This document shows, one piece after another, positions 43,902 to 53,192 of a stretch of 64,000 nt of DNA; within the stretch, counting starts at the first letter, position 1, and every line of letters begins with the position of its first letter. The position numbers were made by a program, and so were the translations under genes. The DNA comes from Ectobacillus funiculus (lineage in GTDB: Bacteria > Bacillota > Bacilli > Bacillales > Bacillaceae_G). The stretch lies in the NCBI RefSeq assembly GCF_004138295.1, contig NZ_SCFM01000014.1, forward strand, positions 93,764-157,763. Direction: 5' to 3'. The notes beneath the pieces are model-generated. The model was not told the origin of the DNA. It did no database searches and saw nothing but the letters and a program-made list of their open reading frames with translations.

Positions 43902-44005
43902 TACTGTAAGAAAGTATAAATTTCTAGCTAGAAGCCAACTCGACGTAGCGAGAAATTTTAGGAATACAGTATAAGGGCAGGGCTCGCCAATCGGCGAGTT
44001 TTCTG
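43902..44005 (+). repeat. Family A repeat, internally deleted copy
   Basis: Matched arms TTTCTAGC / GCGAGAAA; about 30 bp between GTATAAG and GGGCAGGGCTCGCC are missing. The bases 44006-44300 hold no gene that I can support. Confidence 0.85.
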
Positions 44006-44314
44006 TACTGAAAAACAAGAGTTAATTTCTAATGATTATGAAAATATAATGATATTATATAATAAAGTAGAAGATGTTGTGTAGGGAGAGGAGGTGTAGA
44101 AGGCTGTCGATATTTATGTCATACTATAAGCTGCTCACGTAGTACTTGGATGTAACATGGCAGAGACTGAAGAAGGGTTTTATCTGGGAAAATAAAAAAT
44201 TTCATGTACTGTAATGGGAATATTAAAGAAACTAAGAAGGACTTGGCAAGATGAGCATTTCATGGAATAATGGGAGAGGGATATAGGGCAGAATGCAAAA
44301 TTGAGGAGAATTTT

Positions 44315-44914
44315 ATGTTTTCAAATATTGTCGAGACATTGTTAAATTTTTTTATGGATTTGGGTTATTTTGGTGTGGCGCTTGGTCTTATGATCGAGGT
44401 GATTCCAAGTGAAATTGTGTTATCATATGCGGGGTTTTTAGTAGCTCAAAATGAGATTAATTTTATTGGTGCTGTCGTTGCTGGGACAATTGGCGGAACA
44501 TTGGCGCAGATTTTCCTATATTGGCTTGGCTATTATGGAGGGCGTCCGATTGTCGAGAAGTATGGGAAATATTTATTGATTAAGAAAAGTCATCTTGATA
44601 AGTCGGAGGAGTGGTTTCAGCGCTATGGCGTTGGTGTTATTTTTTCAGCGCGTTTTATTCCTGTTGTACGCCACGCTATTTCGATTCCTGCTGGTCTTGC
44701 GAAAATGCCGCTTGGCAGGTTCACACTTTACACAGTACTTGCTATTATTCCATGGTCGATTTTTTTCATTTACTTAGGAGAACAACTCGGCACGAATTGG
44801 CGTCATATTAAGGAGTATGCAGCACCTTATATGCCATACTTTATCGTAGGTGCCCTTTTATTTATTGCGCTGTATATCTTCTATTCTTTATTTAAAAAGA
44901 AAAAAGCTATTTAG
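44315..44914 (+). CDS. DedA-family membrane protein
   Basis: A 199-aa membrane protein with about five hydrophobic segments. The conserved DedA/VTT blocks ARFIPVVRHAISIPAG and EVIPSEIVLSYAGFL are present. DedA proteins flip or carry lipids, including undecaprenyl phosphate recycling for the UptA branch. Which substrate applies here is unknown. GAGGAGAATTTT precedes ATG 44315; a longer open frame to 44270 lacks a site. Confidence 0.88.
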   Translation: MFSNIVETLLNFFMDLGYFGVALGLMIEVIPSEIVLSYAGFLVAQNEINFIGAVVAGTIGGTLAQIFLYWLGYYGGRPIVEKYGKYLLIKKSHLDKSEEWFQRYGVGVIFSARFIPVVRHAISIPAGLAKMPLGRFTLYTVLAIIPWSIFFIYLGEQLGTNWRHIKEYAAPYMPYFIVGALLFIALYIFYSLFKKKKAI

Positions 44915-44938
44915 GCCGCCTTGTGCGGCTTTTTGCTT
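44914..44938 (+). terminator. Terminator of dedA
   Basis: GCCGC-CTTGT-GCGGC then TTTTTG. Confidence 0.8.
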
Positions 44939-44994
44939 GTTCTAAAATCAAACGGTTGTCCATAGCTTTGTATAAAAAGCCGTTGGAGGACAAT

Positions 44995-46377
44995 ATGAAG
45001 GGATCACCTTTTTTACGGGGAACGTTATTTTTAACAATTGGCACACTCATTTCTAAAATGCTTGGCTTTGTATATGTAATTCCGTTTACAGCTATGGTTG
45101 GTACGAGTGGCTATGTGCTTTATACATATGCATATCGTCCCTACACGATTATGCTCAGCATTGCGACAATGGGTTTGCCGCTTGCGGTTTCTAAAATGGT
45201 GTCAAAGTATGATCAATTGAATGATTACCATACAGTGAAGCGAGTGTTACGGAGCGGTATTACAGTGATGATAGGGATGGGAGTCGTTTCATTTTTACTT
45301 TTATATGTATTAGCTCCGGTGCTTGCCGGCCTTGTCATTGATACAAAGGATCAGACAGGGAACAGCGTACAAGCTGTTACATATAATATTCAGGTTGTAA
45401 GTTTTGCTTTACTTATCGTTCCGGTAATGAGCTTGCTGCGCGGCTTTTTTCAAGGTTTCCAGTCGATGGGGCCTTCAGCGGCCAGCGTCGTTGTGGAGCA
45501 AATGTTCCGTGTATTAACAATTTTAATTGGCAGCTATGCAATGTTAAAGCTGTACAATGGAGACATTGGTATGGCAGTAGGTGCTGCTACGTTCGGTGCG
45601 TTTATCGGGGCAACTGCAGGGCTTTCTGTTTTACTGGCCTTTTACCTGAAGCGGAGACGCTATTTGAAACAAAGAGAAAGGAATAGTCTATCGACAACAA
45701 CGAAATCATTTCGTTCCCTATATAAGGAGTTGTTTACATCTTCTATTCCATTTGTTATCGTCGGTCTTGCTATTCCAATGTATCAGACAGTGGATACATT
45801 TACGGTAAATCAGCTGCTTATGCATATTGGTTATGCACAAGTCGAGGCAGAGAAAGTGAATGCTATCATTGGTCTTGTGCAAATGGTTGTGCTGATTCCA
45901 GTGTCTCTTGCAACCGCATTTAGTATGTCGCTTATACCTGAGATGACGAAGGCGTTTACTGCCGGAAATCAACAGCAGCTTTACAAGCATTTTACTCGCA
46001 CGAATATGTTTGTAGTAATTGTAACACTGCCTGCGGCAATCGGCCTTATTTTACTTGCGGAGCCTGTTTATACAATTTTGTTTGGAGTAGACAATGATCC
46101 GGTATTAGGTAGTGAAATGCTGCGTTACTATGCAGCGGCATGTATTCTATTTTCCTTATTTTCTGTTTCGGCAGCGATGCTTCAGGGGATTAATCAGCAA
46201 CGAAAAACAGTAATTGGACTGCTGATTGGCTTGTTTTTAAAAGTGGTACTGAATGTTTTGCTCGTCCCCCAATTTGATTTTGTCGGACCAATTATCTCTA
46301 CATATGTTGGGTATACGTTTTCGGTATTGTTCAACCTATGGATGCTGCAAAAACATGTTGGAGATTCATCGAGGTGA
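44995..46377 (+). CDS. MATE/MurJ-like polysaccharide or lipid flippase
   Basis: A 460-aa polytopic membrane protein of the oligosaccharide flippase group. FLRGTLFLTIGTLISKMLGFVYVIPF and PYTIMLSIATMGLPLAVSKMVSKY match the B. subtilis YtgP/SpoVB group strongly. YtgP is one of the lipid II flippases (MurJ), but it is about 540 aa; this protein is shorter at the C-terminus, so it is more likely a paralogue. GTTGGAGGACAAT gives the ATG at 44995. Confidence 0.85.
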   Translation: MKGSPFLRGTLFLTIGTLISKMLGFVYVIPFTAMVGTSGYVLYTYAYRPYTIMLSIATMGLPLAVSKMVSKYDQLNDYHTVKRVLRSGITVMIGMGVVSFLLLYVLAPVLAGLVIDTKDQTGNSVQAVTYNIQVVSFALLIVPVMSLLRGFFQGFQSMGPSAASVVVEQMFRVLTILIGSYAMLKLYNGDIGMAVGAATFGAFIGATAGLSVLLAFYLKRRRYLKQRERNSLSTTTKSFRSLYKELFTSSIPFVIVGLAIPMYQTVDTFTVNQLLMHIGYAQVEAEKVNAIIGLVQMVVLIPVSLATAFSMSLIPEMTKAFTAGNQQQLYKHFTRTNMFVVIVTLPAAIGLILLAEPVYTILFGVDNDPVLGSEMLRYYAAACILFSLFSVSAAMLQGINQQRKTVIGLLIGLFLKVVLNVLLVPQFDFVGPIISTYVGYTFSVLFNLWMLQKHVGDSSR

Positions 46378-46406
46378 GGAAGAAGGTTGTATAATTTGCT
46401 TTGTTC

Positions 46407-46510
46407 CACTGTAAGAAAGTATTAATTTCCAACGTGAAACGAATGCGGCGCAGTAGGAAATTTTAGGAATACAATATAAGTAGGGTTCGCCAATCAGCAA
46501 GTTTTCTTTA
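46407..46510 (+). repeat. Family A repeat, internally deleted copy
   Basis: CACTGTAAGAAAGTATTAAT to CAGCAAGTTTTCTTTAC, with a deletion after AAGTAGGG; fused to the next family B copy. Confidence 0.8.
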
Positions 46511-46667
46511 CAAGATAAGAAAGTATAACTTTTCGGGGTGATGTCTAGCTCCCAAGGCTCAAAATGGCAGACTTCAGGCTGAACCTCCACAAAAGGCAAA
46601 AAGCGCCTTTTACCCCGGCCCACCCCTACGCTGCCATAAAAGGCGGGCCTTGTCCACTTTTCCTAAC
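46511..46667 (+). repeat. Family B repeat, full copy
   Basis: About 156 bp, AAGATAAGAAAGTATAAC to CTTGTCCACTTTTCCTAA. The following 190 bases to corA hold no recognised riboswitch. Confidence 0.85.
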
Positions 46668-46897
46668 TTGTACAAGACAAAGGCTTGAACGCTCCGACCT
46701 ATTCCTGAGCTATGCTCGCTCTTCGCAACATTAAGGATGGGTTTCTTAGCTGAAATAATAAAAACTATCCATTTTTCACGTGTATCTTATATTTTTCTAT
46801 TGAAATCTGTTTGTTTGTTGCATATGCTTGAAATGGTGCTAGAAACGGTCTTAATATGATAACAGCTAGGTCGCTTCTTATATGCAGGAGAACTGGG

Positions 46898-47851
46898 GTG
46901 AGCAGAATGCTAAACATTTACTTGTCAGAGGAAAATGGCAAATTACAAGAAATTGATTCTATTCAAAAGGGCTGCTGGATTAACGTCCTTCATCCAACGG
47001 AAGAGGAAATTCAATATTTAATTGAAACATTGAATGTAGAGCTTGATTTTATTCGAGATCCGCTTGATGATGAAGAACGTTCCCGTATTGAAAAAGAAGA
47101 TGATACGACGCTTATTATCATGGATATTCCAACTGTCCGTCACGGTGAAGATGGAAACTCCACGTATGATACAATCCCAATCGGTATGATTATTATGCCG
47201 GAGTGCTTTGTTACGATTTGTTTAGAGGAAAATCCTATTTTTGAACGATTTACAAATCAACGTATTAAAGGTTTCTATACTTTTAAAAAGACGCGCTTTG
47301 CGCTGCAGCTCTTATATATTATTTCTACTTACTACTTGCGTTATCTAAAACAAATTAGTCGTAAGACGGTGGATCTCGAGAAAGAATTGAATAAATCAAT
47401 GAAAAACAAAGAGATTTTCACGCTGTTAGGGCTAGAGAAAAGTTTAGTATATTTTGCGACCTCTTTAAAATCAAATAAGGTCGTGATTCAGAAGCTTATG
47501 CGAAGCAGAAGCGAGTATTTAAAGATGTATGAGGATGATCAGGACTTACTGGAAGATGTACTTGTTGAAAACAAACAGGCCATTGAAATGGCTGAGATTT
47601 ACAGCAATATTTTAAATGGGATGATGACAACGTTTAGTTCTGTCATTTCTAATAACCTGAACAGTGTAATGAAGCTGTTAACATCAATTACCATCATCTT
47701 ATCGCTTCCGACAATGGTAGCAAGCTTTTTCGGAATGAATGTTCCTGTGCCGCTTACACATCATAAGCATGCCTTTGCATTTATTATGGCGATTGCGGCT
47801 GCATTATCATGTACAACAGCTGTTATTTTTTGGAAGAAGCGATACTTTTAA
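46898..47851 (+). CDS. corA: CorA-family magnesium/divalent cation channel
   Basis: A 317-aa pentameric channel subunit. A long cytosolic N-terminal domain and stalk helix lead to two C-terminal transmembrane helices; the pore signature FFGMNVPVP (GMN) sits at the end of the first. The start is GTG at 46898, with AGGAG 7 nt upstream; an in-frame ATG at 46907 is possible. It imports magnesium or cobalt, or regulates divalent ions. Monocistronic with a terminator after. Confidence 0.93.
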   Translation: MSRMLNIYLSEENGKLQEIDSIQKGCWINVLHPTEEEIQYLIETLNVELDFIRDPLDDEERSRIEKEDDTTLIIMDIPTVRHGEDGNSTYDTIPIGMIIMPECFVTICLEENPIFERFTNQRIKGFYTFKKTRFALQLLYIISTYYLRYLKQISRKTVDLEKELNKSMKNKEIFTLLGLEKSLVYFATSLKSNKVVIQKLMRSRSEYLKMYEDDQDLLEDVLVENKQAIEMAEIYSNILNGMMTTFSSVISNNLNSVMKLLTSITIILSLPTMVASFFGMNVPVPLTHHKHAFAFIMAIAAALSCTTAVIFWKKRYF

Positions 47852-47886
47852 GGCCTCTGCAGAGAGGATTTTCTATCACCTTTAGT

Positions 47887-47926
47887 TCAGTGCACTTGGT
47901 GTCTTTGGCATCGGGTGCACTTTTTT
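47887..47926 (+). terminator. Terminator of corA
   Basis: AGTGCAC / GTGCACT outer stem with inner GTG..CAT pairs, then TTTTTT. Confidence 0.75.
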
Positions 47927-48045
47927 ACATTGTAAGAACGTAAAAATTTTCAGCTAGAGGTCAATTCGACGTAGTTAGAAATTTTTAGAATACAGTATAA
48001 GGGCAACTACGCCTCTGTTCTCACCCAAGAGCAGTGCTTTTTTTA
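47927..48045 (+). repeat. Family A repeat, degraded copy
   Basis: Recognisable from TGTAAGAACGTAAAAATTTT to CACCCAAGAGCAG; the 3' end is lost beside the IS200 relic. Confidence 0.75.
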
Positions 48046-48106
48046 TGGAAAAGAAAATTTTAGCCTAGGTCTAGGGTCCCAAAAAGCCTTCAGCGTGGTA
48101 ATTAAA

Positions 48107-48420
48107 AAACTCTTCCGTGGTACTAAATATTTCGGGTTTATCAGCTGAAATATCGGTATACGGAGGAGTTTTTATGTCAAAAGATACTAAGATTCTAGCA
48201 CATACGGCTTGGAATTGTAAGTATTCGGCTGTATTTGCACCGAGGTACAGAAGACAAGTCATGTATGAGAAGTTAAAAAGGACATTAGAGGAATACTCCG
48301 CACTCTATGTGAAAGAAAAGGTGTGAATATTATATAAGAAACGTTATATAAAGATTATGTACATATGTCGGTGGATCTTTCGCTTAAGTTAAGTATGTTC
48401 GCATTTGTAGGACGGATGTT
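48107..48420 (+). mobile_element. Decayed IS200/IS605-type insertion sequence
   Basis: The left-end hairpin AACTCTTCCGT ... ACGGAGGAGTT (48108-48171) overlaps the ribosome site of a TnpA frame starting at 48174, as in IS200. The frame reads LAHTAWNCKYSAVFAPRYRRQVMY, matching the TnpA start, but stops after about 50 codons. Further degraded TnpA text (HMSVDLSLKLSMFAFVGR) appears near 48363-48420, where HxH-type and later catalytic parts should be. No intact transposase and no right end seen. Confidence 0.8.
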
Positions 48421-48533
48421 TTGACTTATAAGTCATGAGTAAAATCATACATTTTGGGCATACTCAAATACAGCTTCTTTTATGTTCTCTTTATTACAAA
48501 ATTTAAACTTGACAAAAGGAAAAGGGAAGAACT

Positions 48534-49403
48534 TTGAAAAAACTTACACTCATTGTAACTACTCTTATTTTTGTGTTCATTGGATCAGGCTGTAATTCTT
48601 TTCAATCAATGGAACACTCGAAAGCGGAATACTCGAACTCGGAAGACGATTTTTCTTTATCGGCTGGTGGCTGCCTTGTGTTAAACTATCATCGCATTCG
48701 CTCTCCGGACTGGTTCACTAAAACGTTAGAAAAGCTGACTCATAATACAGAATTAACTACATATTCGGTATATACCAATGAATTTAAAAAACAGATTTTG
48801 TATTTAAAAGAAAAGGGTATACCATTCATTACACCAGCCGATTTAGAAACGTATGTTTCAGGTGAAAAGCCAATGCCTAAGAAATGCGCACTTATTACAT
48901 TTGATGACATTGATGTAAGTGTGTATGAACATGCTTATCCTTTTTTGAAAGAGGAGAATATTTCATTTACCGTCTTTATTATTACAGGACAAGTGGGAAA
49001 TCCTGATTTTGATGGATTAAAAATGGTTACTTGGAAGCAGTTGGAGGAAATGAATCGTTCGGGTCTAGCTACAATAGGAACACATACACATAAGCTTCAT
49101 TATATAGAACCAAATGAGAAAGCTCCGTTCTTGAAAGAAAAAAATTTGAATTTGTTTAAACAGGATTCTCTAGAAGCGATAAAAGTATATAAACAGCACT
49201 TTGGTACAGAGCCTATTTATTTTGCTTATCCATATGGATATGGCATCCCAAAGACTGACGAAATTTTATTAAATCAAGGGTATCATTTGATTTTTTCATT
49301 GAATCCTGGAACTGTAAAAGTGAATGATCCGCGATTTTTCATTAATCGGGTGTTAGTAGATCGGGGTGATTGGAAAGTAATAGAGAGGTGGGCTAATAGC
49401 TGA
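48534..49403 (+). CDS. Polysaccharide deacetylase lipoprotein (PgaB/IcaB type)
   Basis: A 289-aa secreted lipoprotein. The signal peptide ends in the lipobox IGSGC (Cys ~20). The NodB-like domain has the metal-binding pair LITFDDIDVSVYEHAYPFL and the later THTHKLHYIE, plus YHRIRSP typical of PgaB/IcaB. It would remove acetyl groups from poly-N-acetylglucosamine at the cell surface. Start TTG at 48534, with AAAGGGAAGAAC upstream. The matching synthase genes are convergent on the other strand across a family B repeat. Confidence 0.87.
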   Translation: MKKLTLIVTTLIFVFIGSGCNSFQSMEHSKAEYSNSEDDFSLSAGGCLVLNYHRIRSPDWFTKTLEKLTHNTELTTYSVYTNEFKKQILYLKEKGIPFITPADLETYVSGEKPMPKKCALITFDDIDVSVYEHAYPFLKEENISFTVFIITGQVGNPDFDGLKMVTWKQLEEMNRSGLATIGTHTHKLHYIEPNEKAPFLKEKNLNLFKQDSLEAIKVYKQHFGTEPIYFAYPYGYGIPKTDEILLNQGYHLIFSLNPGTVKVNDPRFFINRVLVDRGDWKVIERWANS

Positions 49404-49439
49404 TAAAAAAGTGGAGATTATTGGGATCTCCATTTTTTT

Positions 49440-49597
49440 ACATTGTAGGAAAGTATAACTTTTCGAGATGGTGTCTAGCTCCCAAGGCCCAAAATAGCAG
49501 ACTCCATGCTGAATCTCCGCAAAAGGCAAAAAAGCGCCTTTTACTCCGGCCCACCCCTCCGCTGCCATAAAAGGCGGGCCTTGTCCGCTTTTCTTAT
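49440..49597 (+). repeat. Family B repeat, full copy
   Basis: Begins like family A (CATTGTAGGAAAGTATAAC), then is pure family B to CTTGTCCGCTTTTCTTA. It separates the two halves of the polysaccharide locus. Confidence 0.85.
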
Positions 49598-50034
49598 ACA
49601 ATCGTATCTTTCAGCTTAATAATGTTATTCTTCTGAAAGTATTGAATTTCTTCTTCTGTAAGGGAGAAATACTGTGCCAAGTCCTGTGGTTGTACATCTT
49701 TCGGGAAACGGCGACGTTTCAAACTTCCGAACATGCGATAGTTATATTGAACCCACACGAATTGGATGATAAAGAAAATAACGCTGAACATTCCAATTTT
49801 GTATATAATATTTTGTACATCCTCCGCTTGAATTTGGAAAATCACCAATAATATTCGTTTCCATTCAAAATCTAAGTCACATGTAATGGTGACTACAAGC
49901 GTCAATATACTTAAGAGATAAAGCCAAAGAAGTACGGTAACAAGCACCTCTATAGACTTGATAACTAAGGGGCGTTCCTCTTGAATAATTATGCCCCCAT
50001 GTTTCCTTTTACGCCGCGGTCTGGACTTTCCCAT
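49594..50034 (-). CDS. PgaD-like membrane protein
   Basis: A 146-aa protein with two transmembrane helices (VLVTVLLWLYLLSILTLVV and IGMFSVIFFIIQFVWVQYNY) between a basic N-terminus (KSRPRRKRKH) and a soluble tail. This plan and its place after the synthase gene match PgaD, the small subunit that activates PgaC. It overlaps the 3' end of the glycosyltransferase gene by 46 bp, so they are translationally coupled. Confidence 0.8.
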   Translation of the reverse strand: MGKSRPRRKRKHGGIIIQEERPLVIKSIEVLVTVLLWLYLLSILTLVVTITCDLDFEWKRILLVIFQIQAEDVQNIIYKIGMFSVIFFIIQFVWVQYNYRMFGSLKRRRFPKDVQPQDLAQYFSLTEEEIQYFQKNNIIKLKDTIV

Positions 50035-51221
50035 ATCGCAAATGTTCCTTTCTTTCTAAAAATGGCCTTTGGAATGGCTCTTACAACGACAAGGGTATTC
50101 ATATACCAGTACAGAACAGGATACCAAGCGGCCCAGAAGTAATACTTTTTCATTTCTTTATCGTACTTAGAATCTAATGCAATCGAAATAAAGAATTGCA
50201 AAATGCAAATTACGGATAAAATACAGGAAAACAGTGTAAACAGATTGAAAATATTTGCAGTTACAGCAGTGTTAAACAAAACGAGAAAAGTGAAAATAAC
50301 CCATAAGACTGACCAGAGAATACTGCAAAGCTGTTCAACATAAATTAAATATAATCGCCGCTGCCGCCAATCTAAGAAAATATCCCAATGTCTCAATAGC
50401 ACTTCCACACCGCCCTGTGCCCAACGAACACGTTGGTTCCAAATCCCTCGGATAGTTTCCGGGACAAGCATCCAGCAAATAGCATTTGGTTCGTAGCGTA
50501 CATCCCAGAATCTTTTTTGAAGTTTCCATGTTACGGCTATATCCTCTGTAATCATATCGCGGTCCCATAGACCTACATCCATCAAAGCTTTTTTTCGGAA
50601 TGCTACGATAACACCGGAAACAGTCATAATTTTTCCTAAAACACGCTGTGTACGTTTAATGCTACCAATAATACTCGCATACTCTACGAGCTGCATACGC
50701 GCCAATAAAGAACTGCGATTCCGCACACGTGGATTTCCCGTTACCGCACCTACCCGCTCTCCATTATGTTCGGTTGTAAAATGTGGAATCATGTACAGTA
50801 GTGCATTTTTGTCGAGCAGGGCATCAGAATCGATGCAGACGAGGAATTCTCCTCGTGAAGCAAGTAAACCAAGATATAGCGCATTCGCTTTTCCAGAATT
50901 TTTCTGAAGGTCAATAAAACGAACATTTTTATGTTCTAAAGCTAATGCCTTTGCTACTACTGCTGTTCCATCTGTACTGCCATCATTTATCATAATTATC
51001 TCATAGTTAGGATAGTTAAGATTTAATAAGTGAGCAATTGTTTCCCGAACTGTCTCCTCTTCGTTATAACAAGGAACAAGAATAGATACGAGGGGTGATT
51101 CTTTCAAGGGTAATGGCTCCTTACGTTCTCGACGGAAGTAAAATAATAAAGAACCCGTTATCCAAAACAAACTCATGATAACGGGATACCAGAATAGATA
51201 TCCAGAAAAAAATGCAAACAT
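49989..51221 (-). CDS. PgaC/IcaA-type N-acetylglucosaminyltransferase
   Basis: A 410-aa membrane GT2 enzyme. An N-terminal helix precedes the catalytic domain: VSILVPCYNEEETV, INDGSTDGT, CIDSDALLDK, TEDIAVTWKLQ and the polymerase signature QRVRWAQGG. Three to four C-terminal helices follow. It polymerises and exports poly-beta-1,6-N-acetylglucosamine from UDP-GlcNAc. ATG at 51221 follows TGAGGTTTGGAGGCATG-like ribosome bases. It heads a minus-strand operon with the PgaD-like gene. Confidence 0.9.
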   Translation of the reverse strand: MFAFFSGYLFWYPVIMSLFWITGSLLFYFRRERKEPLPLKESPLVSILVPCYNEEETVRETIAHLLNLNYPNYEIIMINDGSTDGTAVVAKALALEHKNVRFIDLQKNSGKANALYLGLLASRGEFLVCIDSDALLDKNALLYMIPHFTTEHNGERVGAVTGNPRVRNRSSLLARMQLVEYASIIGSIKRTQRVLGKIMTVSGVIVAFRKKALMDVGLWDRDMITEDIAVTWKLQKRFWDVRYEPNAICWMLVPETIRGIWNQRVRWAQGGVEVLLRHWDIFLDWRQRRLYLIYVEQLCSILWSVLWVIFTFLVLFNTAVTANIFNLFTLFSCILSVICILQFFISIALDSKYDKEMKKYYFWAAWYPVLYWYMNTLVVVRAIPKAIFRKKGTFAIWESPDRGVKGNMGA

Positions 51222-51522
51222 ATTTCATGCCTCCAAACCTCAGGTGGTGGATAGGGGATGTTTTTGTGAAAAAATATTATCTTTTTTACAATGTGAAAAT
51301 AAATATAAATATAAGTTAATATGGCGTTATAAAGATGTTAGCAATAAAATCTCTGCATGTAAATAGTGTTCCTATGGAAATTGCTTGCATATTATCTTTT
51401 CAAATTAAAGGATTTTCCATTCATCGGTTTTCTTTTTAATTGATGTAATTATTCTAAACCAGTATTTTTTATATACTACACTCTAGAAGTCGCAATAGGG
51501 AGTGCTTACAGAAAAGAGGGTG

Positions 51523-51640
51523 AAGAAAACTTGCCGACTGGCGAGCCATGCCCCCCAGCGAAGCTGATACTTTACTCCTAAAATTTCTCGCCACATCGAG
51601 TCGGCTTCCAGCTAGAGGTTTATATTTTCTTATAAGTGAA
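51523..51640 (-). repeat. Family A repeat, inverted degraded copy
   Basis: The minus strand reads TATAAGAAAATATAAACCTC to GCCAGTCGGCAAGTTTTCTT, with an internal loss. The rest of 51222-51730 holds no gene that I can support. Confidence 0.78.
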
Positions 51641-51732
51641 AAACATCTAAACCATTCGTTAGCTTGAAACAAGCAAAACGCCAACTGGGGAAGGGTGTCC
51701 AAATTTCGTTGCTTTATGCATTTCCTTAAGTT

Positions 51733-51769
51733 GATGAAAAAGCCCCCAGGTTGGGGGCTTTTTCATCAT
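51733..51769. terminator. Bidirectional terminator
   Basis: GATGAAAAAGCCCCC-AGGTT-GGGGGCTTTTTCATC, a 15-bp perfect stem. Confidence 0.88.
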
Positions 51770-51791
51770 ATACTGTTACTACACACATGTG

Positions 51792-51878
51792 TTAGCAATA
51801 GCAAACTGCTCCAATAATAATTAAAAGAATAAACAACACAACGATTAAAGCAAACCCGTGATGGTGGCCATAGCTCAT
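51792..51878 (-). CDS. YjcZ-family sporulation peptide
   Basis: A 28-aa protein: MSYGHHHGFALIVVLFILLI then IIGAVCYC. This is the standard YjcZ layout: a short Gly/aromatic start, FALIVVLFILLIII helix and a terminal cysteine pair. TAAGGAGGAAAAAAAC precedes the ATG. A CATACGTTA box upstream suggests SigK control. YjcZ-type peptides are made in sporulation; exact role unknown. Confidence 0.85.
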   Translation of the reverse strand: MSYGHHHGFALIVVLFILLIIIGAVCYC

Positions 51879-51909
51879 GTTTTTTTCCTCCTTACCTGCA
51901 TCTACAATA

Positions 51910-51918
51910 TAACGTATG
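51910..51918 (-). promoter_or_regulatory. SigK-type -10 box before the YjcZ gene
   Basis: CATACGTTA on the minus strand matches CATANNNTA exactly; no clear AC at the -35 position. Confidence 0.45.
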
Positions 51919-52041
51919 TCGTTTTGCCCGTTTTGACATTGGGTATATGTTGGGCGAATGTGTATTTTTTACGAAATATTGGGTGAATTCTCAGATAAGT
52001 ATTAGAGCCAAACTGTAAGGAGGCAGTAACCACGCTTGCAA

Positions 52042-52779
52042 TTATGTAGAAAAGCTGCGATGTACCTTTTCTAGAAACCCTGCTTTTCCTTCTTGAAATT
52101 GTTTATGCCGATGCCCGTTCGCACCTGAAGGATGAGGAAAACCAAACAGGCAGGCCTGTTCATCAATCGCATGTACTTTTGACAGTTCAAATAGGGTATC
52201 GGAAACCGCCTTTCCGAGCGGAATGATGAGAGTGGGGTGGACGGAACGTAGCTCAGGCAAAAAAGTGGCTGTAATCCATTCCATTAGAATGTCAGAACGT
52301 ATCATAGACGGATTATGACCTGTATAGTTTTTTTGAGAGATAAATACAGGGTAGCGCAGCATAGAGCACGGATGTAAAAGCGCCCTGTCTTCTCCAAATA
52401 GCGATGCTGTTGTTTGAATTCCTAAGTAAGCAGGGAGCCCGAGCTCATCAAGCATAGATGTTAAATGTGTACGCATGGAACCGGCAAAGCTTGCGTGTTG
52501 CTTCACGTGCTTTACCCCATCTTCTAAGGATTTGCCGTTTTCTAAGGCCTGTATAACTGCCTCATAAGAGAGGCGCATTTGGGTCCAGCCAGGTGTGATA
52601 CCGACAATCATAATCTGTGCTTGATTATTGATATAATCAAACGGCGCGTAATAGATTTCCAATTCCTTTTCTTTATCAAGCAAAAAGCGAGGATGAAGAA
52701 GTTGTTCTTTTGTGAGCGGTTCTTTTGCTACTTCTTTGATAGCGGGTAGGAATTCTGTTGCTTGGTAAGCTCGTTTCAT
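52042..52779 (-). CDS. Uracil-DNA glycosylase superfamily-like protein
   Basis: A 245-aa protein. MIVGITPGWTQM fits the first UDG motif (GxxPG), LIIPLGKAVSDTL matches the core strand and FGFPHPSGANGHRHKQF fits the HPSG-type second motif. Length and the N-terminal extension (about 60 residues) differ from standard UDG families, and the catalytic acidic residue is not evident, so base-excision activity is unproven. AAGGTGTGCTTTT precedes the ATG. Confidence 0.75.
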   Translation of the reverse strand: MKRAYQATEFLPAIKEVAKEPLTKEQLLHPRFLLDKEKELEIYYAPFDYINNQAQIMIVGITPGWTQMRLSYEAVIQALENGKSLEDGVKHVKQHASFAGSMRTHLTSMLDELGLPAYLGIQTTASLFGEDRALLHPCSMLRYPVFISQKNYTGHNPSMIRSDILMEWITATFLPELRSVHPTLIIPLGKAVSDTLFELSKVHAIDEQACLFGFPHPSGANGHRHKQFQEGKAGFLEKVHRSFST

Positions 52780-53019
52780 AAAAGCACACCTTCAATTCTT
52801 TCTAAATTTACAACGCATTTTCTGTTTTTTTCCTTGATCCTTCTGAATAAAGGGAGGTGTAGCAGTCGTAATACAACGATATATATATAGTAACCAAGGA
52901 AAGAGCTAAAGATAAGTAATACTGAAATTAAGGAAAAAGGGCTGTTGTGTATAGGATAGAAAAAATGCTTTCTTGCGCGAAACGAAAGGGGCTTGTGTGG
53001 GTATTATGTATTATATTCG

Positions 53020-53160
53020 TAAAGAAAACTCGCCGATTGGCGAGCTCTGCCTTTGGGCGAAGACAGAGGCGTATCCCCATCCCTACTTATACTGTATTCC
53101 TAAAATTTTTCACTACGTAGAAGGGTCTTCTCGCTAGAAATTTATCCTTTCTTAAAGTAT
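53020..53160 (-). repeat. Family A repeat, inverted copy
   Basis: Full-length minus-strand copy (CTTTAAGAAAGGATAAATTT to CTCGCCAATCGGCGAGTTTTC); the hairpin CTCGCC-AATC-GGCGAG is intact. The bases 52780-53019 hold no gene that I can support. Confidence 0.88.
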
Positions 53161-53161
53161 G

Positions 53162-53192
53162 AAAAAACCCCATCTATGAACGGGGTTCCTCT
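53162..53192 (-). terminator. Terminator of the DUF456 gene
   Basis: AACCCC / GGGGTT stem, followed on the minus strand by TTTTTT. Confidence 0.75.

Noticed and set aside
46668..46897. Magnesium (M-box) riboswitch before corA
   Set aside because: None of the conserved M-box blocks could be found; only short unlinked hairpins are present.
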